In this document: positions 1-11,868 of the stretch, piece by piece
Numbering within the stretch: position 1 is the stretch's first letter
How the letters are laid out: each line of letters opens with the position of its first letter
Assembly: GCA_031002005.1 (NCBI GenBank)
Contig: CM061921.1
Span: 146,105,283-146,169,282 of the forward strand
DNA from: Vandiemenella viatica
Lineage: Eukaryota > Arthropoda > Insecta > Orthoptera > Morabidae
Direction of reading: 5' to 3'
DNA length: 64,000 nt
The notes under the pieces: generated by a model
Told to the model about the DNA's origin: nothing
The model's input: the letters and a program-made list of their open reading frames with translations, nothing else
Databases searched by the model: none
Program-made: the position numbers and the translations under genes

Positions 1-195
1 TGTTTCGTCCTACTTTAACTCTCCAAAGAGTTTTCTATATAGTGTTCCTTGAACAGCAGGCTAAATGGAACAGTTCCAGATGATCAGCTTCGAACAAATT
101 TCATTCTCTTTTATGGTGAGCGAATCCTGACTAGTTGCAGATGCAAGGAAAAACTGACATGAGTAATAAGGAAGTGGTACATGAGAGATTTTTCT

Positions 196-375
196 GCTTG
201 TGGCTTTACACCTCATCAACAACGAGGTCATTAGAGGTGGAAAAGGACATGGGACAAGGAACAGGAAGGAATTTGGCCTTGTCCTTTTGAAGGAACCATC
301 CCAGCATTTGCCTGGAGTGATTTGGGGAAACTATAGTAAACCCAAATCTGGCTGGCTGGACAGGGATTCGCAGAA
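196..375 (-). mobile_element. SINE family A copy, 5' head lost
   Basis: Antisense copy of the commonest short repeat in the window (about twelve copies, here called SINE A). Full copies elsewhere begin with a tRNA-like head with a Pol III B box (GGTTCGAATCC), then a conserved body containing GGTTTTCCATGGTTTCCC, and end near a 'gaggcgtaaag' motif. This copy keeps the body and the tail motif but its tRNA head is degraded. The ORFs that cross it are chance readings. Confidence 0.8.
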
Positions 376-522
376 AAGAATAGGAATACGATATTGTCAC
401 ACACGCAGAATAAATTATGCAAAGTGTACAGTTTGAAACTCAAAGGAAACAGGCAGGCGGATCATGGAATATGTCAAACTGTATGAGAAAAAGGATGGGA
501 TGTAATAATAATAGAGCATGAG

Positions 523-655
523 GAAAGATGCAATGTAGTCTTCGCGGGTGTACCGCCAGATAGTGTTGTGGAAACACAATATTTCGACGGCTAGCTCCGC
601 TGTCTTCTTCATGTGTAGAGACATCTGCACTGGTCGGCTGACCCACAGATACTGA
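523..655 (-). repeat. Penelope-like terminal arm 1 (inverted to 1247-1375)
   Basis: About 130 bp that recurs in opposite orientation at 1247-1375 with roughly 90% identity by eye. The two arms flank a GIY-YIG endonuclease remnant, as expected for Penelope-like elements, whose terminal pseudo-LTRs are often inverted. On the minus strand the arm contains ATGAAGA (606-612), then a hairpin-forming stretch and CGAAAT (581-586), which resembles a decayed hammerhead ribozyme core. Confidence 0.6.
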
Positions 656-817
656 GATGGTTCAGGTACTGCTCTTCCCGATATACATGTCCGCCTCCGG
701 CGGCTGCGTGGCCTCAGGCGAATGCTTACTATGAGCCAGGTCCGCAACCATCTGGCAGCTGGCTGCCAGTGGGCATGGCTATGGTTCTTATTCCAGCTCG
801 AGCTAGTATGGAGCCCT

Positions 818-1240
818 CTACCGCGGTAGCTGGACAGAAGTACAACGTTCTCTGCGGATATTTGCCAAGGCTGGCTTCCATGCCTCACTGAGACATAGAC
901 CATTGTCTCTGTTAAATGTGTTGGCGAGTCGAATTTTGATCACTTCTTTGATAACAGATTCCCAAAAATGTGATGTTCTAGCCAATATCCTAACGTTATT
1001 GAACTCTACTTTGTGACCATGGTCGAACACGTGCTCGGCAATCGCTGATTTGCTATACTGTCCCAGGCGGAGGTGGCGTTTATGTTCTTCACACCGGTTT
1101 TCTATGGTGCGGATTGTTTGACAGATGAGGTCTTTCCACACTCGCACGGTATGCTATAAATCCCCAGAACTCTTAGGCCAATGTCATCCTTGACTGAACG
1201 GAAGTATTTTAGCTGGTGGTCGGTAGAAAAATTTCATACC
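818..1240 (-). pseudogene. Penelope-like element, C-terminal GIY-YIG endonuclease (fragment)
   Basis: The minus strand encodes the end of a Penelope-like retroelement protein. A frame starting near 1240 gives a GIYSIPCECGK block (the GIY half). After a one-base frameshift near 1135 the other frame continues with IENRCEEHKRHLRLGQ, SAIAEHVFDHGH and the closing SEAWKPAL block typical of these endonucleases. The YIG half has decayed to LIC. The reverse transcriptase that should lie upstream is absent, because the fragment runs straight into the inverted arm at 1247. This is a dead, 5'-truncated insertion. The family assignment rests on the order and spacing of these blocks. Confidence 0.7.
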
Positions 1241-1246
1241 ATATCT

Positions 1247-1375
1247 GTGGGTCAGCCGACCAGTGAAGATGTCTCTACACCTGAAGAAGACAGCAGAGCT
1301 AGCCGTCAAAATATTGTGTTTCCACAACACTATCCGGCGGTACACCCGTGAAGACTACATTGCAGTCATACGCCG
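1247..1375 (+). repeat. Penelope-like terminal arm 2
   Basis: Inverted partner of 523-655. It carries CTGAAGA at 1281-1287, then a 6-bp imperfect stem (GACAGC with GCCGTC) and an AAAA where a hammerhead would have GAAA. The arm directly adjoins the truncated endonuclease, the usual layout of Penelope-like elements with an inverted upstream pseudo-LTR. Confidence 0.6.
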
Positions 1376-1913
1376 GGAAAGTCTTCATTCTTGCATGAGG
1401 GAAGATGCTTACTATGGCTTCAAGTTTGAGTCTGACCTCAGGCATTGATGGTTTTAATTAAATTGGGACTATAATGTAGTGCTTGCAGGTGCGAATCAAG
1501 GCTCGTGAATGGTCTAAACTCAAACCTCGCATTGATAGGTCAGACTGGAGTCACTTGGCACAAAAATGAATGTGGAACAAATATTCATGCTCCATCACTC
1601 CCTACGCTGCACCACTTTGCTGCTCGTGCTGCTAATGATACAGTTCAGATCCAGTTAGATTTATTACCGATACATTTGGTAGTGAATTAAAAGCATTTTC
1701 CACAAAGTAACCTCAAAATAAAAACTTTTGCGTTTTGCTCACTACATAAAAAGAACGACTGATATTAGCTATACGTATTCTTAGTATTTGATGTTTAAAT
1801 ACAGGTTATGATCGATATTTAAGATAAAGTTCAAGTTTTTAGCTAATATCATTTTTGAGGTAGATCTGACAACTAAAATGACCTCTAATTGACAAATTTT
1901 ACAGCCACTCAGG
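1376..1913. other. Anonymous AT-rich stretch
   Basis: I see no convincing gene or repeat here. A 61-codon open frame at 1505-1690 has no recognisable motif and is probably chance. Confidence 0.5.
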
Positions 1914-1915
1914 TA

Positions 1916-4086
1916 CAGTCAAAGTTCTTAATTTGTGGTTTTGTTATTCACGGTTTCAGTATTCACGGGTTAAATAATTGTGACAACATTCTGTATTCAC
2001 CTCTTGAAATTTTTATTATTCACAGATCTATTCGGTACATTCAGTGGATTCGGTATCCTTTACTATGTGTCAGCATTGTTTGAGTATTGCTGGCATGTGC
2101 CGAGAGTCACAATACCTAACCAAAATGACTAAAAACCCAAATCTCAAAATGCCATTGCTTCCGCTGCGTTACACATTCAGCTATGACCTTTGTTAAAAGC
2201 CGTTCCACCAAGGCCGGCTCTGTATCTATTATTATATCAAAAAGTCAGTCATTACTATAATTCTGAGTGAATAACACATGCCTCCTCTGCTTGGTTCGCA
2301 ATTTATAATGTCTAGCGAAAGCAAAGAAAAATTATTTCCTACACCAAAAAAAGTTGTGTTCCTGTTTAGAGTAAAAATAGAAATGCTTGACTGTTTATGC
2401 CTTGGCAATTCGTTTGCTCCATATCACATTTTTTCAGTGTTAACAAATCAATAGTACAATTCATCAAGATATCTGAAGACAAAATACAGAATTTTATAGC
2501 CTTAACCTCGGCAAAAATTATTCGTGATTCAGAAAAAGTTGAAGCTGCATTATTATTATGGATTGAAGACTGTAACCAGAAAAGTGTGCCCTCAAATGGT
2601 CCTATGATCCGCAAGAACGCAAAGCATCTCTACGTGCATTTTAAAGAATCTGGTGGTGAACATACTAGTGGAGGATTTGAAGTATCGGAAGGTTGCTTCA
2701 ATAAATTCAAGGTGCCACAATCATTGCATAGCATCAGAATTGATGGAGAAGCTGCATCTGCAGACACCGCCGAAGTGGAAAGATATCCAGAAGAAATTTT
2801 TATACATAATTGCAGATGTTGGGTACAAATGCAAACAAAACTGCCCTATTTTGGAAAAGAATGGCAAACAAAACTTTCATATCCAAAAGTGAAAATTGCG
2901 CCCTTGGTTTCAAGGTAGCAAAAGATAGAGTTCCACTACTGCTGTGTTCTAATGCATCAGGTGATTGTGTTACTAAGCCACTAATGATATACAGATCTTA
3001 AAATACCCATGCTTTGAAAAAAACAAAGCGAGGACAACCTGCCGGTGTTTTGGCGTGCAAATAAGAAAGTGTGAGTTACAAGTGTTATTTTCTGTGACTG
3101 GTTCTGGAATTGTTTTGTTCATGAAGTTTAAATTTATTTAAAGAAAAATAATTTAGACTTTAAGGCCATATTAGTTTTGGATAATACACCAGGTCACCCT
3201 TGTGAGCTTGAAACTATGCATCCATATGTAAAGGTGATATTCTTGCATCCTAACATGACAGTTTTACTTCAACCTATAGACCAAGGAATAATACAGGCCT
3301 CTAAACTCTATTACATTAGACAAACATTCAAAATCATACTGGACACCATGGAATGCAATCATGATATAAATGTTATGCAATGATGGAAAAAATTTTGACA
3401 TAGTAAAATGCATTGTTTAAATAAAAGAATTGTTGCAAAAACTGAAGCCATACACTTTGAAATCATGCTAAAAAAAACTGTGGCTTGATCTCTGTATTGG
3501 AAATGGCGAATCCATGCAAATTCAAACTTTTAAGTGCAAATATTGCTCAAGTTGTGAATAGAATAGGATGAGATTGTTTTGAACAGATAGAATCTAGTGA
3601 TATTCAAGAGTTGCCTGAATTGCGAGATGAAGATTTGAGTGAAATCGACTTTGAGGAAATATTAAATCCCCAACCAATTGAAGAAGAGGCTTCAATGAGA
3701 ACTGAAATGGTGACATTTAATTTTAAAAATCTGAGTGAAGGTCTATGGATGGCAAGTGAGTTTTGTGATTTCTTCTTTAAAATTGATCGATCTGTGGAGA
3801 AAGTCTTGTTTTTAGAAGACAAATTGTTAATGCCACAGCTGAATATCTATCCGAATCGAAAAACCTTTTAAACATGGCAAAACATGAAAAAATTACTAAA
3901 TTCTTTAAAACATTGCCTAAGTCTGGCAATAAAAATTAAAACATTGCTTAAAAACTGTTAATAAATTTATTTTAATTTGATTTTTTTAACCTTGGAACGT
4001 ATTCCCTATAATCCCATACAAATTACCATTCCATATTCGTTGCATATTTACGGAATGTATCACCCACGAATAAGGATCCTTTACTG
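1916..4086 (+). mobile_element. pogo/Tigger-type DNA transposon, full length, dead
   Basis: A 2.17-kb element with imperfect terminal inverted repeats: the left end starts CAGTCAAAG at 1916 and the right end, read inwards from 4086, starts CAGTAAAGG. Both continue into a shared GTGG-containing stretch. TA dinucleotides at 1914-1915 and 4087-4088 form the target duplication typical of the Tc1/mariner/pogo superfamily. The interior encodes a broken CENP-B-like transposase. The length matches autonomous Tigger elements, so this is a decayed full-length copy and not a MITE. Confidence 0.8.
2397..3870 (+). pseudogene. Tigger/pogo transposase (CENP-B HTH + DDE_1), decayed
   Basis: Translated pieces in several frames line up with a Tigger-family transposase. 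A CENP-B-type helix-turn-helix lies at about 2540-2650 (KVEAALLLWIEDCNQK, SNGPMIRKNAKHLY). The start of the catalytic core follows near 2825-2860, where the expected N-A-D-E-T motif reads N-A-N-K-T, so the first catalytic acid is lost. Later come LVLDNTPGHP with the second acid (about 3170-3200) and LLQPIDQGII with the third (about 3268-3297). An acidic C-terminal tail lies at 3611-3870. Multiple frameshifts and stops make it inactive. The enzyme would cut and paste the surrounding element at TA sites. Confidence 0.8.
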
Positions 4087-4088
4087 TA

Positions 4089-4559
4089 TATCGTTTCCAG
4101 TGAAAATAAATTAATATATATGATGGGGCTTTTAGTCACTTGGGTGATGAACACAGGGTATTAGTAACAATGAGTATGGTGCAGATTTCTATAGTTTCCA
4201 ATCTTTCTGCACCCTCTAAATCATCTGTGTGTTTATGATATGGTAATGTTTGTGGACTGGGTCTAGTAACATATTCTCTGGAGGTTTTTCTAAAGACTAT
4301 CGCTACAACTCAAACAGACAAATTTTGTGTATTTTAACTGTCTTCAATGTAACTATTTCTTATGTAAATGTCTGATTTTAACCAATTTTGATGATTTTAA
4401 AGCAATTTTATGCATTTTTTTCGTAAAATTACAAGATTTTGACACTAATTTAAAGTGTAGTGGGTGATTGGAGAATATTCAACCTGATTATTGATTTGTA
4501 ACGTACAGTCGGACACACAGCTATTACAAGCACAAACTGTCTGATACAGAATGCAAACT
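4089..4559. other. Anonymous AT-rich spacer
   Basis: Lies between the Tigger element and a SINE. I see no coding or repeat signal that I can support. Confidence 0.4.
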
Positions 4560-4795
4560 TTTTTGCTCTAGGCTTCACGGCTCATCGACGTTAAGGTCAT
4601 TGTATGTGAGATAGGATGAGGCCAAGAAACGAGTATGAATTTGGCCATGACATTTTGGAGGAACTATCCGAGCATTATGCTGGAGTGATTTCGTGGAAAC
4701 CATGAAAATCGTAAATTTAGATGGTTGGCCATGGATTTGAACTCACCTTCTTCCCACCAGCTTCAGTACCTTGGCAGTCATGTGTAGTGTGCATC
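4560..4795 (-). mobile_element. SINE A copy, diverged
   Basis: Antisense SINE A. The tail motif (ctcatcgacgttaaggtcat) and body are recognisable but heavily mutated, and the tRNA-like head at 4720-4795 is weak. This is an older copy than those near 17-23 kb. Confidence 0.7.
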
Positions 4796-5814
4796 AGGAT
4801 TGTTAAAACTCAAGGTAAGAGTAAGGAGCACAGAAGTTGCCTGCAAGATGTGCTAATATGTTAGAGGCTTAAGGTTCACAGAATAATAGGCAAGGTGAAC
4901 AAGTTTGAGCGATCAGTACACTCTGACAACTACTATTTTGAAATAATGATAAGTATAGATTCAAAATGAACAATGTCACTCTAACATTCACTCTACCATC
5001 CTTCCTATAGATATTATAACCTGTTTCAATGTAATAAGAGAGTCTTATGATGTGTATCTTTGTAGACAGACACACATAGCATATCTGACTCATATAAAAG
5101 GATTACTTCCTCTATTTAATATTCAAAAACTTTCCGCTAAAATTTGGGAGCCATCCTATCTGTTCTGATGCCCTGGATGAATTAAGTTATCAATTCCTCG
5201 TTAATAGGCTTGTCTATGTGCATCAAATTATCAACAAATGTGTCACTTATGGCTGTGTGGAAACCTTGAGCACTGTTTGCTTCTTCCCATTCACTAACCA
5301 CTTCCTGTTTCTAATGCATTTTGATCTATTGGAAGAGGTTCTGATCTATTTTGAAAGATCATTCAATATAAATTTAAAACTGAGAAAGTTTTTAGATGGT
5401 GGCTTCTAATGGTGTTATGTTTCTGATGATTTGCTATAAAGTTGTAGATACTCATATTTTGGTGGGAAAACGTGATACTAGTTCATGTCACATTGCTGTA
5501 CATCTGCTCTCACATAAATGCATGATAGATTTGAACAAATATTTGTATTTGTACTCTTGATATAAGCATGTGTTTTAGTTTCAGGTATTCTTTTATGACT
5601 TTCATCCTTCCCCCATGCTAGATGCGAGCCTGAACAAATTACACCCAGTTGAACACTATGCCATCACTGCTTGGCTATTGGGTTGTAATACGATATTTGC
5701 CACAAATAAATCACTATTCCATGAAGATTTAGAATGACCACAGGTGCTGGAAACAGTATATTGGGTCTGGATTGTATTCGTGACTCTTAGGTACATTTTT
5801 TTTTCTAGTTTAGG
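4796..5814. other. Anonymous AT-rich stretch
   Basis: Only short open frames without recognisable motifs. No gene or repeat is supported. Confidence 0.4.
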
Positions 5815-5893
5815 TGTAAGACTGGGAATCAAACCCACGTCACCCCGAGTGCTAGGCCCAAATATTAATCACTCACCCGCCAGTCTATTCTTA
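5815..5893 (-). mobile_element. tRNA-like SINE head (solo)
   Basis: Read on the minus strand this gives a Pol III A-box-like TGGCGGGTGAGTGA and a B-box-like GGGTTTGATTCCC with tRNA-like spacing. It resembles the 5' head of SINE A but lacks the body, so it is a 3'-lost fragment or a related tRNA-derived SINE. It is not a functional tRNA: no cloverleaf with an acceptor stem is present. Confidence 0.5.
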
Positions 5894-7299
5894 TTTATTT
5901 ATTCTCTAGTTACAAATGTCAAATACTCAACCAAAAATTGTATAAGTTAACTTCTTTAAATCCATCAACATCAAATGCATTCCTTCTTGCTTGAAACACA
6001 TCATCTTAATTGTATTATGATGGGCACATAGGGAACTAGGGCATATGTTTCATGGTTTAATGCTCACCACATTCATACTTAATGCTGGTAGTGTCAGTGT
6101 AACCTCATTTGATCAGATTTGCCTTTGACTTGTCCATTCCTGTCTGAAATCAGTTTAAGTACTTCCAGACATTCCATTCCTCTAAATGACCAGGTGGCAA
6201 GTGCTCCATGTACTGTTATATAAATTTGTTGCGGGGCTATGTATTTCTATTCCGGCACTACATAAACTACTGAGAATATTTTCTCATAGTTTTAAACCAT
6301 AAAGTGTGACTTAAATCTGAATTATGTTTTATATTGCAATGTCTCATGGAACCACAGCCAGAGATTAAAATCTGTTCTGAACAAAAACAGTTTTACTTAT
6401 AATTTGGAATAATTTGGAATCTACTCAACCAATTTTGACAGGGTTTTCACTGTTTTGAAACAATAGATTCTTGCTTAAAATCAAAGCTTTGAGTAATTAC
6501 ACTGACTATAATTATGGCCTGGCATAATAGTTGGCACCTTTGAATATGCCATTGCCAAATTGTGCACTTAAGAGTTAAAATGCTGTTTCATTGCAATAAT
6601 ATTTGTGCATTGACATTCATACTAGACAACACCAAACGCTCAGTGTTGCCATTTTATAGTGTTAGACAGACAGCACTACTGAGAAGGTTCCCAAATGTAC
6701 AAACAGTGCACTCGCATCCATCTGCCAGTTTCCCTGCCATCAGCTGTAGTAATGGAGCAAGAAATTAAAATATATTGTTATCATCAAATTATTTTACACA
6801 TAATATGGACTAGGTTAAAATTTACTGAACATATTTTGACATGGTTTCCATCGTTTAAAAGCTTAGAGTGTGGCCTAAACCTTATGACGTACGTCATGGA
6901 TTAGAAGCGACCACACTGACTAGGAGCAATGGCAGCCAGATTCAAGTGACTGAAATGTCTTATGACGAGGCAGTATATTTGGGGAAACATACCTTTCTCA
7001 GTCTTAAGTACAGTATAATGGAGTTAGATTCAGCAGTTGATATTTTTAAAGATGTTTGGCTTGTTTTAAGAGATATTTATTGGATTAGAAGGATTTCATA
7101 GTTATTTTGCAATCATTAGTTTGGCCATTTGTGGGCCAGGATATTTTTGGGCGAATGTAAGTAGTTCCAAGTGTTTGTTAATATTTTGAGGGAATTTAGC
7201 TGGTTGCCCCATTTGAATTGTATAGCTTAGCATGAAAGTTAAATTATCAAGCTAAATAACATTAAAAAAGGTATTGTAAGTATGGGGAGCTGACTGAAC
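5894..7299. other. Anonymous AT-rich stretch
   Basis: 1.4 kb with no gene, SINE or transposon end that I can recognise. The short ORFs at 6562-7101 have no family resemblance. Confidence 0.4.
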
Positions 7300-7821
7300 A
7301 AATTCTATCATATTTGGAAACATTTCTAAAGTCTTGTGCACACTGTGATTCTTTGTCGCAGTTCTGCATCGCAGGAGAATCTACGACAGTGAATCGCAAT
7401 GAGGAATGGCATATCAACCGTGTCTGCTACATTGTATTCTCAGGCATCACAAAGCTGTATATTTGTGCCCCATTCCAGATGGGATGCCAGAGTAGAAACT
7501 GCTACATATGCTGACAATACTGCCTTCATTACCACCAGCAGAAGTAGCCACAGCTACCCAGAGACTGCAAGAGATCCTAAAAAAAAATGATGCATGGGCA
7601 TGGAGATATCGGATAGAAATAAATCCAGCTAAGACCCAGGCCATCATGGTTACTAAAATGTATAGTCTGCAAAACAAGACCCAGTCTGGTCCCCAATAGA
7701 AACTCCATGATGAAGATAGTCCCTAGAAAACAACATTAAAGTACCTTGGGGTTACCCTCGATTCCAAGCTCATGTGTAGATTTCATATCGAGGATTTCGG
7801 AGGAGAGTGAGTAGGAGAGTA
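7300..7821 (+). pseudogene. Jockey-like LINE reverse transcriptase, 5' half (split by 19.4-kb insertion)
   Basis: Fragments in several frames give the middle of a Jockey-type reverse transcriptase: a decayed GVPQG-like region, ATYADNTAFITT at about 7500 (the YADD box, second D now N), RYRIEINPAKTQAIMVTK, and KYLGVTLDSKLM near 7740-7780. It stops abruptly at 7821, exactly at the start of a 361-bp terminal repeat. The missing continuation is found 19.4 kb downstream at 27250. Endonuclease and early RT blocks are absent, so the LINE was already 5'-truncated. Frameshifts throughout. Confidence 0.8.
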
Positions 7822-8182
7822 CACTTTTTGGCAAAAAAATTCACTGTGGGTGCCTGAGACTAAGTCTCTTATTTTGCACAATGTGGCATCACTGGAGAGT
7901 TTGTCTTCCCAGGAAACTTTAGCGCATCTGCTAGCTCCACCCATCAAACTATCCCACTGGCGGGTATTCAATTCAGCACCATCTGTAATTCATTTCCTTA
8001 AATCAATGCCAGTAACATAACAGGAAGACTCTGCCCACGGCGATTCTTATTAGCAGGGTAGTTCATCAATCTTCCCTTACATTTCAGTAAAATGCTACTT
8101 ACCAATCCCGAGATAGATAATGCATTTTCCTGTCTAGGGATTGGCTCTCATATTTGGACAGATATGGCCGACCACTCATCAG
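7822..8182 (+). repeat. Left terminal inverted repeat of the 19.4-kb segment
   Basis: 361 bp matching the reverse complement of 26889-27249 from the very first base. Similarity ends on both sides at a shared 'tcatcag'. Differences are scattered substitutions. Confidence 0.85.
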
Positions 8183-8194
8183 CCAAATATACTG

Positions 8195-8248
8195 CTTCAC
8201 CCACCTAAAGATATTTGTGATAATGGACATAGAAACTAAAGGAAATGG

Positions 8249-8279
<31 letters not shown>

Positions 8280-8937
8280 ACAAAGACAAGTTAGCGGTTT
8301 ATTTATGATACACCCCAAACACTTTCCCAGTTTTGAATTATTCCAGGAGGAGAGTAACTTAAGAAACTAAATGGAGATTGTATTGCTCGTGAGTTACTGA
8401 AAACTTTACACGTTTGTGGTGATTCCAGAATACGATATGGTACGAATGGAACTGCCAATAGCTTATGGACTGTAAAGGGTATTATCTTTAATCCAGTGTA
8501 AGGAAGAATGTCAGGCATTTCCTTTATAATCTTCACATCGTCAAAACTCACACAATTTGTGACATTTCCGTTTTGACAGAACTGGATCTCAACTTTCATT
8601 ACGGAGCCATCGTGTTGTATTTTGTTGAAAATAATCATGGGGTATTCTATCAAAACCAATGATTTCATATCAAACAGTAATAGATTCAGAGGAAAGTTTG
8701 CCTCATATGATTCATTTATTTGGGGCGTATAATGGAGAAAATATTTCACACGCTTATATGTTATTCATTGCTCTTAGCAATATAACGATGCAGCATTTAA
8801 ATACAATGAAAATCACAAAGGAACAATTAGATTTCAAAATTCAAATTTTAAAGGAGAATAAAAAGTATGTGGTTCTTAATAGATATGAGACAGTAGTTTG
8901 TCACTTTATACCAGTAAACTATCAGAAAAATTACTAA
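8195..8937. repeat. Inverted repeat arm A (partner 11280-11868)
   Basis: Diverged inverted duplicate of 11280-11868, roughly 80% identical in the best part. It begins at a 'cacccacct' motif, includes a 26-base T run at 8250-8275, and contains the unknown ORF at 8303-8749. Confidence 0.7.
8303..8749 (-). pseudogene. Unidentified ORF, copy A
   Basis: A 148-codon open frame on the minus strand, the longest in this part. Its core (IEYPMIIFNKIQHDGSVMK, SFDDVKIIKEMPDILPYTG, FVPYRILESPQ) recurs at 11421-11672. I do not recognise the family, and no signal peptide, transmembrane segment or catalytic motif stands out. Nucleotide differences between the two copies are not concentrated at third codon positions, which argues for neutral decay after duplication. 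On the opposite strand an overlapping frame (8659-8937, including LPHMIHLFGAYNGE) is also partly conserved in the second copy, so either strand could be the true coding one. Confidence 0.4.
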
Positions 8938-8940
8938 TCT

Positions 8941-11279
8941 AAAAACCAAAAAATTTGTTGAAGATAGAGGCATTATTATCAAATAAGAAACTTACTAATA
9001 TTAGTAATAGTAGCACATCATCCTTCGCTTTTATTTGATTTTAAACTGTAATTTTAATCAGCACTAAATAAATTGATTCATATGGTATATTAAGCCAGAG
9101 AAGAGCGGAAAAAAATTGTAACGATGGCCATACGGGAAAGGTTGATCATATCTGTGTTTATTTGTCTAGATACATTCCATTCATACTCAAAATATGTAAC
9201 ATTAATCATCATTAAAGTTCATAAATCTGTAAACTCTAAAAGTCAGTAGGTATCAACAATCTAGCCGCCAGGAAAATGTTCCTAGATCGTTTTATTACTT
9301 TTTTTTATTCTGCCCCATTTCATCTTAACCAAATTCAAGTACTGCTCGTACATGTGCGCAGGAATAAAAATAAATCGAAGTGAATGAGGGAATTTAGTTT
9401 GAGAGTTAATTCAAAGCATCTTTTCTCAGACAGAATATCAGAAAAGTATAATGCAATTGTTATGTAAGAGTTTTGTAATAGATTATATGAGCTTTTTCCT
9501 AGCAAATGACAAAAAATCCACTTACAAAACAAGACTCGTTTGCTCAATTATTTTAGGCATAATTAGTCATTTACTAATCACGTCTTAAAAGGAGGGTGAA
9601 GAAACATGGATTACTCAAGGTTAGGGCTGGAAACGACACCTAAAAGGTGGATGAACGAGCAGTTATCAACGATATGGTGACGAAGAAGGTAACATAAGCC
9701 AGCTCTAAAGAACAGCAACCGTTTCCGAAGATACGTAAAAATCTCAAATATAATATTGAATGGTGGCTTATTCCCGGTAAAAATTAATGGAATTAAATCA
9801 CACATTTATAACTTTTTCATCACTCTATGTAAAAAAAAACATAAAATTAAAATTTATTGGAAATGACGAAAGCATCCAACTTAATATTTAAAAAAGTGTT
9901 AAAAGGCTAGAAGGAGTTAAAAGGTAATTTCTTTTTGTCGAAATGTGTAAAACTAATATTTTCGTGTTATTATTCAGTAATATCGAAACTTTTTACTGGT
10001 CACTCAAAAAAACAAAAACAAAAAAACCCATTTAAACCTTCATATTTCCAATCGATTAATAATGGTGAGAGGACAATCAAGTAAAGCTTGATATACAATT
10101 ATGCTGGTTTTGCTCAAGAAATCAAAAACGTGGCATCCATGAAGATATAGGATTCTTGCTTGATTCTTACGTGGGACTTACTTCGCATGGGGGACCAATA
10201 AACATTTCGTAAGACTTCTGAATACTCACTGCCGTCAGAAAAGAATGATATCATAACACAAATTAACACGCGGGATCGCATGGTCGGAAATAATACTTTA
10301 GTAGCCAGACCGTATGAGTTTAGTCGCATAACTCACATAAAACAGGGATATATTTATAACCAGAATACAGATAAAAATAACAACATGCTACAGTAACCAG
10401 TAAAGACGATACATGTCACTGAGAATCACACTATAAAAACAGAGACTAAGGCAAGGCGTAGTTCTTTTACAATCATACTCCTAGTTTTCTAATTTCAAGT
10501 ATTAATTCCTGCAAACTATGACTTTGTTTTGCTATACTGGTAGCTGTTTAAAGATTCTCTCATTAATAAATAAAGAATTTTTTGTGTACTTGCTTTTTCC
10601 AGATTACTTTACATGTTATGCAACATTTTACAGGTGCCATACGTCAGTTCAAGAACATAAAATAGGAGCTACTTTCTTTGACCACACTGACAAGTTGAGG
10701 CCACCAATTATAAAATTCTGATTCCACTCATTTTGTGTGTATTAAATGTTCATGGCTAGAGTTGTAATGTGGCAAAACAGTAATATGAACTTCATCACTG
10801 CTGTCGATAAAATCGGCATTGTAATATTTCTTTACCTCCAAATACTTTCTACATTAGGAGAATTTCAAGGGCCGCGTGGCGCAGTGAGCAAGTTTTCTGC
10901 TTTCTAAGCCCGTTGTCGTTGCATCATCTCTCGTTGCTAGCAGCTTTATTCTTTTATTCAAATCGGTCTACAGATATTCTAGCAATCAGTTTCTTCCGTC
11001 GAGAACAATAAAAACCTATTGTACCGATATTTAGAATCTCCTTCAGTCAAAACCAATAGCTGAGAAATACATTAATGTAAAGTTATACATACTCGTATGA
11101 TTGCAAAAACCTACTAGTTTAATTAGGTAGTACAATTTCGCAGTTACTGGATTAAACGTAGAACTATGAAAAAATTTTTTTGCTTTCGTACCTAACACCA
11201 TAAAAAACTGGTTTTGCAACTCCTAGCCCTGTAACATCTTTTTAACATCTAATTGATTCCTTCCTCATTTTCATTGTAT
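8941..11279. other. Spacer between inverted ORF copies
   Basis: 2.3 kb, AT-rich. It contains short minus-strand open frames (9335-9547, 9611-9805, 10114-10329) that I cannot assign. A tRNA-like A-box stretch lies at 10870-10915, with no B box or acceptor stem. No transposon end was recognised. Confidence 0.4.
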
Positions 11280-11868
11280 TCAAATGCTTCATCGCTATTT
11301 TGCTAAGAGCAATGAATAATATATAGGCGTGTGTAATACTTTCTCCATTATCTGCTCCAAACAGATGAATCATACGAGACAAGATTTCCTCTGCACCTAT
11401 TACTATTTGATGCGAAATCATTGCTTTCGATAGAATACCCGATGATTATGTTCAACGAAATACAACACGATAGCTCCGTAATGAAAGGTGAGATCCAGTT
11501 CTGTCAACACGGAAATATCAGAAGTTGTGCAAGTTTTGACGACGTGGAGATCAACAAGGAAATGTCTGACATTCTTCCTTACACTGGATTGAAGAAAATG
11601 CGCATTACAGTCCATTACAAATTGGCAGTTATATTCATACCATATCACATTCTGGACTCACCACAAGCATGAAAAGTTTTCAGTCGGTTTCTAAAGTTAC
11701 TATCCTCCTGGAATAAGAAAAAACTGGGAAAGTGTTTAGGGAGTATCGTAAATAATGAATATCCCATTTTAACAGCTAATTTGTCTTTGTAAGCAGAAAA
11801 AAAAACCATTTCATTTGTTTTCCATGTCCTTTATCACAAATATAAAGCAGTAGGTGGGTGCGTACTTC
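11280..11868. repeat. Inverted repeat arm B (partner 8195-8937)
   Basis: Runs opposite to arm A. Recognisable from the short 'ttcattgctcttagca'-type segment at its outer end through the ORF to a 'gtaggtgggtg' motif at about 11860. Together with arm A it makes a 3.7-kb inverted structure inside the larger insertion. Confidence 0.7.
11350..11765 (+). pseudogene. Unidentified ORF, copy B
   Basis: Second copy of the unknown protein of 8303-8749. From about 11360 the same reading frame gives FPLHLLLFDAKSLLSIEYP, then IQHDSSVMKGEIQFCQHGN and KEMSDILPYTGLK. A TGA stop at 11670 replaces a cysteine codon of copy A, and later frame disruptions remove the C-terminal part, so this copy is broken. Protein similarity to copy A is about two thirds. 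No known domain recognised. Confidence 0.4.

Noticed and set aside
415..903. 162-codon minus-strand ORF
   Set aside because: It crosses the Penelope arm and the end of the endonuclease in the wrong frame; a shadow.
10870..10915. tRNA gene
   Set aside because: Only the A-box-like half is present; no B box or acceptor stem pairing.
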